DNA of 64,000 nucleotides, taken from contig KV918824.1 in NCBI GenBank assembly GCA_002049455.2, forward strand, positions 235,848 to 299,847, read 5' to 3'. Of this stretch, positions 47,598 to 57,608 are shown piece after piece. Under the pieces are notes generated by a model. That model worked only from the letters and a program-made list of their open reading frames with translations, had not been told where the DNA came from and did no database searches. The stretch comes from Porphyra umbilicalis (lineage: Eukaryota; Rhodophyta; Bangiophyceae; Bangiales; Bangiaceae). Position numbers and translations under genes: made by a program. Numbering within the stretch: position 1 is the first letter of the stretch; each line of letters starts with the position of its first letter.

Positions 47598-48957
47598 TCA
47601 CACCAAGTCAATCTCCCGCGGGCTGTACCAAATCCAGTCGGCCAACCCCCCCCCCCCCAGCGGCGCGTCAATGTCGGGCACGGACGTGCCCGCCGCCGAC
47701 GCCCACCGCACGGAGGTTGGGAGGACCGTAAACGCGCGGCCGCCGACGCGCCGCTCGACCCGCTCGGGCAGCCCGTCCCGCGCCTCCACGTGCGCGGTGC
47801 CGGCGAGGACGACCAGCCGCACCGCCGGGTCCGCGGCCAGCACCTCCGCCGCCGACTCGGCCATGTACTCATCCCACAGCGTCTCCGCCTCATAGTAGTG
47901 GCGAAGCACCTGGAGGTCAAAGCGGCCGCCCTCGGCGCCGCCCCCCCCCCCATGGTGCGCGCCGCCGCCCATGGCGCTCATCTTGGCGGCAAAGCGCGCA
48001 AAGTGGGGGCGACTCCCCAAGTCCATTTCCGGCAAGTAGGGCACCACCGACGCGGGGAGGCTGTCGAGCCCCCCGCGCGCGACCGCCGCGACGAGCGCCG
48101 CCGGCGCGTTGAGGCCGACCATCCGCACCCGGTGCGCGCGGCAGTAGCGGAAGAGGGGGGTGTAGAGCGCCGCGGGGTACCCCCACGTGTGCGCCCAGTC
48201 GGTGAGGGCGAGGAGGCGTGGGAGGCTGATGCGGCCGCCAACGTACGCGTCGAGGTGGGGCGTGTGCTGCCGGTGGAACTGTTCCAAGCCGACGACGACG
48301 GGGCGGCCGGCGGCGGCGGACGCGCCGGCCGCCGAGGGGGACGCGGTGGACAAGTCGTGCAGCGCGCGGATGATGTCGAGTTGGATGCGGTGGTGCGTCG
48401 GGTGCGTGTGTGTTTCCCCGACAACGACCAGGCGGTCGATGAGGGCGGGGTTGCGGGGGGGGGGGCGGCCCCCGCGGGCGCGCCTCCGCCGCCGACTAGG
48501 CGCCGCGACAACAGTTGCTGCGGGTGTGGCGGGAGGAAGGAGCCGGCGTGGGTGTCAAAAATCAACTCGTCCCGCCGCAGCGGCGCCACCGCCCCCTCTG
48601 CCCCCGCCGCCGCCGCCCCACCCGCCGACGTCGCGGGCGCGCCGCCGCCGGGGGTGGGGGCACCACCGGCGGTCGCGGCCGCCGCCGGCCGCGGCGGCAG
48701 CACGAGGCCCGCGGCGGTCACCGCCGCCGCCGCGGTGGAGGCGGCCACCCACACGCGGCGGGAGACGGGCGCCGCCGACCGGGGCGGCGGACGCGGCGGC
48801 CGCCCCGGTGGGGGGGAGGGGGGGAGGCGGACGACGACGGCGCCGCCACCACGACAGAGTGGTGCTCGCGGCGCCGACGTGGAGACACGGGGGAGCGGGC
48901 GCCGCGGGCGCCGACGGCGGCAGGCGGCGGCGCGAGAAAGGCCGTTGCGTCCGTCAT
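47598..48957 (-). CDS. ChaN-like (Cofac_haem_bdg) protein, probably thylakoid-lumenal
   Basis: Start at 48957 (MTDATAFLAPPP). The Ser/Ala/Arg-rich leader behaves like a plastid transit peptide. It is followed, after a frame change near 48811-48823, by SRRVWVAASTAAAAVTAAG and an AAAA site. This twin-Arg plus hydrophobic segment resembles a Tat-type lumen signal. The mature domain starts RRDELIFDTHAG. After another frame change at the G11 run 48455-48465 it reads VVVGETHTHPTHHRIQ, then VVVGLEQFHRQ, LVVLAGTAHVE and IDLV at the stop 47598-47600. These are the hallmarks of the ChaN/DUF399 family. Bacterial ChaN binds haem; plant and algal members lie in plastids with poorly known function. A role in haem or iron handling is possible but not shown by the sequence. 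Confidence 0.75.
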
Positions 48958-49345
48958 GGCGGCGGGGCGTCGACGGGCGACGCGCAACGACAGGGGGGGG
49001 AGAGGACAATGGAGCAGGCGACAATGGTGGCGGCGGCGGCGGGGGGGAGGCAAGGCAACGACGGACGCTGTGCTGCCAGCAGGTGTGCGCCCGTGATGAT
49101 CAACACCAGACACACTCGCGGCGCCGACGGGGTCGGCGGCGCGCACCCGCACGAAGGCGGCGGGTGGCAGCACGACGCGGGCCGGCCGCCGCGGCGCGTG
49201 GCGCCGATGGACCGGGGACTGGGGCGTGCGTCGGCAAGCGCCCGGGGCCCCCCATCTGTGGGGACACCAACAGGCCTCGCATGCAAGTGGAATGTCGTTG
49301 GGTCGTCTGCCAATGGTCGCCTCGTGCAACGGTGGCCATCCATTG
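48958..49345. other. Spacer between ChaN-like gene and copia element
   Basis: GC-rich 5' flank of the ChaN-like gene, interrupted at 49351 by the retrotransposon. No gene seen. Confidence 0.4.
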
Positions 49346-49350
49346 CCGGG
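49346..49350. repeat. Target-site duplication, left copy (CCGGG)
   Basis: Five bases CCGGG immediately before the 5' LTR, repeated at 54750-54754 after the 3' LTR. Five bp is the usual duplication size for copia integrases. Confidence 0.9.
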
Positions 49351-49546
49351 TGTGGAACGTCCGGCCCACAACTGGTCCGCATCTGGTTTCCCGGACTGCC
49401 GATTTCGTTAGACTTATTGTCGCATCTCCCGCTTGACCTTTCAATTATCGTATCTCCGACTTGACCTCACTGATCTTATATAAACCGCCACCCCGCCGCC
49501 GGACCGACGACGGCTGCGGCGGTCAGCCTTCTTTGACATATTCACA
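49351..49546 (+). repeat. 5' LTR of the copia element
   Basis: Starts TGTGGAACG and ends TATTCACA, so it has TG...CA ends. It holds a TATA box, TATATAAA at 49477-49484, with transcription expected about 30 bp downstream. No difference from the 3' LTR seen on direct comparison. Confidence 0.95.
49477..49484 (+). promoter_or_regulatory. TATA box in the 5' LTR
   Basis: TATATAAA within CTTATATAAACC, an excellent TATA box in an otherwise GC-rich setting. The same box is at 54680-54687 in the 3' LTR, where it could drive transcription into the flanking DNA. Confidence 0.75.
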
Positions 49547-49564
49547 TGGTAGCCACGGTGCGCC
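49547..49564 (+). other. Probable primer-binding site
   Basis: The bases after the 5' LTR read TGGTAGCCACGG. TGGTAGC is the start expected for an initiator-Met tRNA primer; the match does not extend clearly further, so priming by another tRNA or an internal tRNA cut is possible. Confidence 0.4.
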
Positions 49565-49717
49565 GTTGCTGAGGGTTCCTGTTTCCCCACCGTCCTCTGC
49601 CCCGGCCCGGTCCCTCTACGCCGTCTCGCCCCCCCGCCCGACTGCCCGGATCGACTACGCCCCGGCCCTCCGTTGCCCCCCCCCCCCCCCTCCCCGCCCC
49701 CTCCGTCCCTCACCGCC

Positions 49718-51160
49718 ATGACCTCCTCCGGATCCCCCTCCATGTCCCCTCCCCGGCCCCCTCCTCGCCCGCCGCCTTCATCGCCACGATCCCCGACGAC
49801 CCTACGTCCTACGACGACATCCTCGCCCGCCTCCGCGCCATCGGATCCTCCTCGTCCACCTCCTGGTCGCCGGCCGATATCAACCTCTCCACCGCCATGG
49901 CGATCGGGGACTTCCCCGTCACCTCCCTCTCCCGTCGCCAACTCACGGCCGTGTCCATGGCCGTCCACGACCTCTGGCCGCCCTACCCCACGGTCAACCT
50001 CCACCGCACGACCGGCGGACTCACCCGCCTTCAGCTCCTCCAACTCTACCTCGATGGGGAGCACGAGCAGATCCAGGGCTTCGGCGCCCCCTCTTCGCCC
50101 CTCGTCGCCCCCCTCCCTCCCGCTCCCGCCCCGCTGCCCCCGCCGCCTGCCCCGCCTGCCCCCCCGTCTCGCCCCGCCACTCCGCCCCCGCCTCCCCGGC
50201 CGTCCACGCCCCCGCCCCGTTCGCCTGTCGCCGCCGCCGCCCTCCCCCCCGTCCGCGGCGCCCCTTCTTCTCACCCTCCCTCCACCGCCGTCCGCGCCGT
50301 CGCCCAGTTCTACACCGCCGACCGCCAGTACGGCGGCCTGGACGACGAGTCCCTCACCCGCGCGCGCTCCAACTTCACCAGCATCTGTGACGCGTTCTCG
50401 GTCCCGCGCTCCCTCCGCGCGACCTGCATCCCCTTCGCCCTGCGCCTGAGCGAACACAACCTCCCCGCCCTCGCCCAGGACTCCCGCGGCCTCCCTGAGG
50501 CCGCCATCTGGGAGGTCATCCACTCCCGCGTCTACTCCGCCGCCCGCACCCTGCGCATTCGCGAACAGTGGCAGTCCACGACTTACCGCTCCGAGCCCGT
50601 CCTCACTAACGACACCGCCGTCTCCCGATTCGAACGCATGATCTCCCGCCTTTCCCTCCTTCAGTCCCAGCTGCCCCCGCGCTATCACACCGCCGCCATG
50701 CTCGCCGACAAGATCCTGGACACCGTCCGTGGCGAATGGTTCGCCGCCTCCCTCCTCGCCGGAGCCGCCCACGACAATCCCCACGAGCTCGCCGCCCAAG
50801 CCAAGCTGCTGCTCGCCACCGGCCCCCCGGCATCCGTACTCCCGCCGCGCTCTCCCCCCCCGCCGCCCCCCCCGTCCCGCACGCCACCGCCTTCCTCGCC
50901 TCCACCCCCGCCCCCGACGTTCCCCTTCCCTCTGCCTCCGATACCTGGACCGTGGACACCACCACCCCCGACGACTCCCGCCCCAACGACGTCTTCTACG
51001 TTCTACGCCGCTTCCGTGGCGGCGCTGACCGCCCCTACCGCACGGAATCGTCCCCGCCCGCCCGTACCGCGGCCCCGGGCCGGCCAACCCCTGCCGCATC
51101 TGCCGTGGCACAGATCACTTCGCCCGCACGTGCCCCTCCCTGCGCCCCAAGCCCCTCGCC
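49718..51160 (+). CDS. Copia gag region
   Basis: The ATG 49718 (MTSSGSP) lies one frame away from the main gag frame, which is entered within a C-rich tract at about 49750-49785. The main frame then reads FIATIPDDPTSYDDILARL. It continues through a capsid-like helical region (MAIGDFPVTSLSRRQLTAV, ARSNFTSICDAFSVPRSLR, AAMLADKILDTVRGEWF) to about 50830. After C-rich tracts the frame changes again. A CCHC zinc knuckle (C-x2-C-x4-H-x4-C, CRICRGTDHFARTC) is at 51092-51133. Gag packages the RNA in virus-like particles. Every break coincides with a C run. Confidence 0.75.
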
Positions 51161-54100
51161 TCCCCCACCTCCGCCAACCTCGCCTTCCCCACCTCTACCG
51201 ACGCCGTCCTGCCCCCCCCCCCCGCCGCCGACCCCCCGGCCACCCCCGCCGCCCCGGCCGCCGCCTCCCCCCCCGACGTCGACTACGACGCTGTGTGGCA
51301 CCTCCCCACGCTCCCCCTCTCGGCCGTCTACGCCGCCCCCGAAGTCGACATCTCCACCGCCATCGCGGACGTCGGCACGCCCGGCGATATCGTCGGCGAC
51401 TCCTGGTTGCGCCGCCACCCCCAACTCGCGACGTCCCCGCTCCAACCCGCCACCACCCGCTACGCACTCGGCCACGACGTGCCCCCGTCCCTCGGCCGCC
51501 TCTCCCTCCGCATCACCACCACCGACACTGCCGGCCGCGCCCTCTCCTTCGACCTGCCGGACGTCCATGTCCTCCGCCACACGGCCGTCCCCCTCCTCCT
51601 GGGCCTCCAGTCGCACAAGCGCCTGCGTCTCGTGGTCGACACCCATCGCGACACCATCCGCCCCAGCCCCCTTCGCCTCCTTCTACACCCGCTCGGAACT
51701 TGGCCTTGCCCACCGCCAATTTGGGCACGCCAGTGTTGACGCCCTGCTCAGGGCGTTCCCGCCCACCACCTTCACCCCTGCCGACGTGGCCATCCTGCGC
51801 GACGTCGCCCGCTCGTGCATCCCATGCCAGCAATTCGCCCACCTGCCCCGCCGCCCCCGCCATGCCCTCCCGCCCCGCCCACTCACGTTCAACCGCGTCC
51901 TCGCCCTGGACACCTTTCAGTTGCGCCCCGACCTCCCCAAGGTCCTTGACGTTACTTGCCTCCACACTGACTTTGGCCTCGGCCGCTTTGTCCCCGCCAT
52001 GCGCGGCACTCACACCTTTGCTATCCTGTACCTCGTCTGGTTTTGCATCTGGGGCTGCCCCGACACTATCCTCTCCGACCGCGGCTCTGAGGTTGAGAAC
52101 GACGCCTTCATTGGCGCGCTCCACTCCATGGGTGTGCATTGGCGCCCCATCCCCACCGAGGCCCCTTGGGGCATCGGCCGCAACGAGCGCCACCATGGTC
52201 CGATCCGCGACGCCTACCTCCGCATCTCGGCCGAGACGCCCCAACTCGCGCCCGACCTGGCCCTGGCCATGGCTTACAAGGCGCGCAATGATGCCCCCCG
52301 CGCCCACGGCTCCTCCCCCACCGCGGCCGTCACCGGCGAGGCCCCGCGCCTCCTGATCGGCCCCAACCATCACGCCGACCCCACCATCGCCGCCCGCCAC
52401 AAAGCCATGCAGACCGCACGCAACACCATGGAGCACTACACCGCCGCTGACCGCCTCCGCGGTGCCCTTTCCCATCCTGGCACAACCGTCCCTTTCGTCG
52501 AACTCGGCCAGGAGGTCTGGTTCCACCGCGACCGCCACGGCTGGCTCCGAGGTACCGTCCACTCGCTCGACGGGAAAACCGTGTACGTGCGACACAACGG
52601 CCAACTTTTTTCCTCCCCTGCCGCCGCCGCCCCTCGCCCCGACTCGGCCCCCGCTGCCCCCATCCGCACCAACACCGCCGCCCCGCCCGCCGTCCCGCCC
52701 CTCCCCGCCGCCTCCCGTGTCTTCCTCTCCCCCGCCGTCAGCCCCGACTCCCCGGCCCACCCCCGCTGGGACGCCGCCAAGGCGACCGAGATCGCCGTCT
52801 TCGACTCCATCGACTGCAAGTCTGCCATCCCCGCCCACTCCGTCCCCGCCGGCCGACAGATCTTCCACTACCTCTGGCGTGTCACTCACAAGCCCAACCG
52901 CGGCAACGGCAAGCCGGCCGAGCGGGCCCGCTACTGCATCGCCGGCAACCGTGACTGGCACAAGGCCAGCACCGTCGCCACGTCCCCCGTCACCCCCCAA
53001 CGCGCCATCCGCGCGGTCGTCGCCGCCTCCGTCATCCTCCGCTTCACCCTGCACACGGAAGACTTCCTCCGTGCCTACCTCCAGTCGGACCGCCTCACCG
53101 ACCCCGTTTACGCCTGGGCGCCCCCCGAGGCCGGCCTACCCGACGGCACGGTGTGGAAATTCCACCGCGCCATGTACGGGCAAAACGATGCCGGCCGTCA
53201 CTTCCACTTCAACACCCAGTCCCGCTTCCTCACGATCCCCGACATCACCCTCAGCTCGGCATTCGACACCATCTACCTCGTCCCGCTCCGCGGCGCCATC
53301 TCGACGTATGTCGACGACACCCTCAACGCCGGCGACCCCGCCTTCCTCGCCTCCGTCGCCACCGTCCTCAAGTCCTACTCCACCCACCGACCCGACCACG
53401 GCGACATCCAGTTCGCGGGCATCACCGCCCGCACCGACAACTCCGGCATCCACTGCGACGCCGGCCCTTACGCCGCCGCCCTCACCCCGCTACCGCTGTC
53501 CCCCCCGCTCTCCTCCCCGCTGCCCGACCCCAAGGCCCTCCACTCCCTCGCGGCCAAGCTCCTGTGGGTGGGCCGCGTCGCCCGTCCCGACGTCCTCACC
53601 AATGCCACCCACCTCGCCAAGCTCCCCAACCCCACCGGCGCCGACGCCCGCCGCGCCAACGACACCCTCGCCGCCATCGCCCGCCACCCCATCTCCCTCC
53701 ACTACCCCCCCCTCGACCCTGCATCTCTCTGCTTGGACGTCTACGCCGACTACTCCGGCTCCGCCACCTCCCCCCTGGACCGCCGCCAACTCGGGTACCT
53801 GATCGCCCTGGTCGACGCCTCCCGCCGCTTTTCCCTTCTGCACTGGGCCTCCCACCGCCCCCACCGCGTGTGTCGCGGCTCCTGCGCTGGCGAGCTCCTC
53901 GCCCTCGCCGACGCCGTCGCCGCCGCCCTCGACGTGCGCCTCCTGCTGCAAGAGCTCCTCTCCCGCCGGATCCCCCTCGCCGCGTACACGGATTCCTCCG
54001 CCGCCTACGACTTGGTCACGTCCTTCAAGGACCCGACGGACATGACCGGCAAGAACGACCTTTTCATGCTCCGACGCTCCCTCCTGTCCGGCTCTATCCA

Positions 54101-54362
54101 CGCCATTTCCCTCGTTCAAGGCGCCGACAACCCCGCCGACGCGCTGTCAAAGCCCTCGTACGCCCGCCCCGCGCCGAACCCCGCCCTCACCAATGCCCTC
54201 TTGGCCGGCAAGCTCCATGTCCCCGTCATCTCCTGCACGACGTCCGCCGGCTACCGCAACGCCCCCCGCGACGCAGCGCCCTCGCCGCGCCGCGCCCCGC
54301 GGCCCCCGTCGCCTGCCCGCGCCGACGAGGGGGGAGTTTGCCCCCCCCCTCGCGACCTCTGA
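51161..54362 (+). CDS. Copia pol: protease, integrase, reverse transcriptase, RNase H
   Basis: Protease at about 51290-51660, with ADVGTPGDIVGDSWL as the likely active-site loop (DVG instead of DSG/DTG). After a frame change near 51665-51685, one uninterrupted frame runs to the TGA at 54360-54362. It holds the integrase zinc finger (AHRQFGH and CIPCQQF); the core with ALDTF, ILSDRGSE and EAPWGIGRNERHHG; and a chromatin-facing tail with VWFHRDRHGWLRG. Reverse transcriptase follows from about 52780 with ISTYVDDTL (YVDD codons 53307-53318). RNase H has LDVYADYSG, CAGELLALAD, AYTDSSAAYD and GADNPADALSK. All catalytic residues appear present. Confidence 0.9.
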
Positions 54363-54547
54363 CGATGGCCAACTCGCACAGGCCTCGTCCACGCCCGCCC
54401 GCCGCCCCACGCCGCCACGACCGCCACGTTGCCGACGACCCGGCCGCGGCCGCGCCACCGCCCCCCCTCCCCCGCCACGCCCCCGTGTCCAAGACGACAC
54501 GACATCGACTTGGCCACGGTTGCGCTCGCCTCGGCTCGCCTACGACC

Positions 54548-54553
54548 GGGGAG
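54548..54553 (+). other. Short polypurine tract
   Basis: GGGGAG directly upstream of the 3' LTR, the expected position of the plus-strand primer. Short for a copia element but correctly placed. Confidence 0.6.
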
Positions 54554-54749
54554 TGTGGAACGTCCGGCCCACAACTGGTCCGCATCTGGTTTCCCGGACT
54601 GCCGATTTCGTTAGACTTATTGTCGCATCTCCCGCTTGACCTTTCAATTATCGTATCTCCGACTTGACCTCACTGATCTTATATAAACCGCCACCCCGCC
54701 GCCGGACCGACGACGGCTGCGGCGGTCAGCCTTCTTTGACATATTCACA
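54554..54749 (+). repeat. 3' LTR of the copia element
   Basis: Identical over its whole 196 bp to the 5' LTR, with TG...CA ends and the same TATA box at 54680-54687. Confidence 0.95.
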
Positions 54750-54754
54750 CCGGG
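54750..54754. repeat. Target-site duplication, right copy (CCGGG)
   Basis: CCGGG directly after the 3' LTR, matching 49346-49350. Confidence 0.9.
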
Positions 54755-56165
54755 GCCCCGCGCGGGGCGCCAACGGCTGCCAGCCGGGCGTGCGCACAAA
54801 ACGCACGGCCGAAAAAAAAAAAAAAAAAAAAGTCGTCGGCCGCGAGCGGATCACCTCGGCCCCGTCGATGAGATGACGTGGCCCCACGGGGCGAGGTGCT
54901 GCGCGCGCGCGCAAGCGCCCGCGTCGACGCGATGGGCGGCGGGGGGGGGGCGGTCGCCGACGCGGCCGGCCGCCGTCGCCGCGCCCGCCCCCCGCGTCTG
55001 ACCATGGCGCGTGCGGTGGGGGCCGTCTGCGCGGCCGCGGCGGCGCGTCGCTGCCGCCGCCGCCGCCCCCGCCCCGCACGCGCCCCGGCCGCCCCTCGCC
55101 CCTGCCGCGCCGCGGCGCCGACGGCCCGCCGCGGGGCGGCGGCGACCGCGTCGGCCGACCGCCGCTGGCGCGTCGGCGGCCGGGGCGGCGGGGGTGGCCC
55201 GCACCGTCGCCCGCGGGCGTCGGCCGGTGCGGCGGCGGCGGCGAGCAACGTCGGCGCGTCGGTGGGGTGGGGGACGGCGCGGCGCTCGCGGGCGGCCGCG
55301 TCGGCCGACGCGGGCGCGGCGTCGCGGGGGGGCACCGGTCGGCGCAGGCGCGCCGAGCGCCGCCGCGCGGCCCGCCGGGTTTTTCTTGCGGGAACCCGCA
55401 GGCGCCGCGCCAGCGCCCGTGGGGCATGCGGTCGGTCACCGGCGTGGCCCCGCGCCGTCGCGGCACGCGGCGGTGCGCCCGCTGCCTGCGCCCACCCGCG
55501 GGTGTGCGTGGCGGGGTGCCACGCCCCCCCGCGCGCGCGGGCGGGGCGGGTGGCCGCCCCGCTGGGTTTTTGCGCCGTCAACACGGTCGCAGCACACGCA
55601 GAAAAGGGCGAGCGGCGTGGCCGAGGGGACGCTGCGCGCTCGCGCCCAACACCCCTCCTTCCTCGCGGCAGCGTGGTGTTGCCGGGCGCAGGGTGAGCGG
55701 CCCTGCCTCCTGTCGGGGAGGGGGGACGCCCCGCCGCAGAGGCCGCCCTCCCGCCGTCAGTGGCGGCGGCCCCGCCGGGCGGCATGGCGCGGGCCCTTGA
55801 TGGGAGCTCTGGGGTGTTGGCAACTCGGTGCGCACGCATCCCAGCACGTTGTCATGCAGGCGCGTCGCCGTGCCACTACCGGGAGACCCTCTGTGCCTGC
55901 CGACATGCCACAACCGACGGCGGCGTGCGGCCGAGAGGGACGGGAAACGTCCGCCGAATGACTTCATGCAAGCCCCATATATCTATACACGGCGGAGCCC
56001 AGTGCGTCGGCATGCGCAGTGCTGGACGCAACGCCACTCTGCACACTGCCTAGCTTCCACCCACCCCCTGCGCGACGCGTCCACGGTCCCTGCGTCCCGC
56101 CCACGCATTCAGGTGTGCGCTTGAGAGCGTGGGTGCCCGCGCCCCACCCTTGCCACCCATCAGGG
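54755..56165. other. GC-rich spacer with an A20 tract
   Basis: Holds a pure A20 tract at about 54812-54831, then GC-rich DNA open in all frames with Arg/Ala/Pro-only translations, then near-average GC from 55800. No gene supported. Confidence 0.35.
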
Positions 56166-57608
56166 TCAAGCTATCGTCTCGGGCAGGTACACTAGGCTCG
56201 TCACCCGCTTGGTCGCGTATCGGCGCACAACAGCAACGACCACTGCCCCCTCCGCGTCCACGCAATGGTCCGCGCCCGCCTCCCAGATGTCCGCGCCATT
56301 GACGCGGCTCGCGGGGTTGGATGCGGCGTAGCTGCCCGCCGCCGGAGATCGCGATGACGGCGGAACCCGCGGCGTCGGCGGCGGCGGCGTGGCGTGCAGC
56401 GACACAAACAGGTGTCCGACGAGGACGTGGCCCATCGAGTCGGTACGGGCGGCGGCGGTCGGCGCCGACGAGCACCCCGTGGTGACCCCCGCGCGGATGG
56501 ATGGCGTGATAAGGATGGACGGCAGCGACGGCGGCTCGTCGGCGTGGCCGCCCACCGCCACGGCGGCGGCCAGGGGGTTCATATTTCCCGCGCCAGTGCG
56601 GCGGAGGGAGCCGCCGGCCCACACCCTGGACACTTCATTTGGGATCGTGCAGTTGTACGTCTCTGGGGGGGAGCTCGCCGCCGCCGGTCCGGTCAGCACC
56701 CGCGTCCCCGCCGCGCCAGTGCCGTAGCGGGAGCCGGGTGGCGGCGGCGGCACTGGCGTCGCGCTCGACGGCGCCGCGTCGGCCTTGCGTGCCGGCCGCG
56801 GCACGGCGGCGGTGAGCGTAAACGTGGGCGCGGAGCGCGTCGCGTCCGACGGCGGGGCGGGGGGTGGGTCGGGCGATCGGCTGGGGCGGACGAGGCCCGC
56901 CACGCTCGCGGCCGGGCCGTGGCGGGCGCCTGGCGTCGGTGGGTCGGGGCTGCCGCTCGTGCCGCGCGTTGTTGAGCTGCCACCCGGGCTGCAGAGCGTG
57001 TTGCCCACGTCATTGTCGTAGCCGCCGCTGCCGTGACTGCCGCGCATGCCACTACCGGCCTTCTCGACCGTCGGGCCGTCCAGGAAGAAGTCGGACCCGC
57101 TCGCGATGCCCATCTCGCCGGTCGCCAGCACGGCCGTGTTGCCCGTATCCGCGGCGACGAACTCAGCGGTGAGCACATTGTTGACGTTGCCCATGGGGTC
57201 CACCGACGTGGGCGCGCCGGAGTAGTGCTGCCATTCACCATTGACGATGTACCTGTACACGCGCAAACGCAGCTCACGAGGCAAAGAGCCCATCCAGAAC
57301 AAACAGACAATTAGTGTGAGCAGCTAGAACGAAGGAACACTCTGGTGTCGCCACAATCGATGTTCCGCAAGATAGACCTCGCGCGCTCTCTGCCTGATCC
57401 CCTTTCCTCTCCGCTAAAGCACTTGGGGCTGCTGGCCTCACGTACTTGTAGTGATGTGTGCCCGGCTCCAAGTTGAGCAGCCGCGCATAGCAACCCCCAA
57501 TGTACGCAAGTGGAATACGGGCCGTCCACCCGTCCCAAGATCCCGCAACCGCGACATCGGCGTTGGCAGGACCCCGGTACCGGAGGTGCACAGGTACGAG
57601 TTGATGAC
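56166..57608 (-). CDS. AMPK/SnRK1 beta subunit (CBM48 plus ASC domain), 5' exon unresolved
   Basis: Two exons are clear: 57608-57446 and 57252-56166, joined through a GTACGT donor and CAG acceptor (phase 2). They encode a CBM48 glycogen/starch-binding module (VHLRYRGPANADVAVAGSWDGW ... LEPGTHHYKYIVNGEWQHY). A long Ser/Pro/Ala-rich linker follows, then a C-terminal ASC/AMPKBI domain with SLPSILITP, MGHVLVGHLFVS and YATKRVTSLVYLP near the end. In the kinase complex the beta subunit bridges the catalytic alpha and regulatory gamma subunits and senses carbohydrate. A 5' exon carrying the start codon must exist; the acceptor at 57609-57610 is evident, but the upstream exon could not be identified. 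The linker is unusually long for the family. The protein acts in cytosol and nucleus, and may bind floridean starch. Confidence 0.9.

Larger units (their letters stand above)
49351..54749 (+). mobile_element. Complete Ty1/copia LTR retrotransposon
   Basis: 5,399 bp, bounded by two identical 196-bp LTRs and a CCGGG target duplication. Internal order is gag, protease, integrase, reverse transcriptase, RNase H, which defines copia. The integrase ends of this type (EAPWGIGRNERHHG) resemble those of algal copia clades. Frame changes inside gag-pol all fall in C-rich tracts. With identical LTRs the insertion is very recent, so it may be functional if the frame breaks are sequence errors. Confidence 0.95.

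Noticed and set aside
49351..54749. Copia element as an old, degraded copy
   Set aside because: Frame breaks occur only in C-rich tracts while LTRs and target duplication are perfect, so age-related decay is unlikely.
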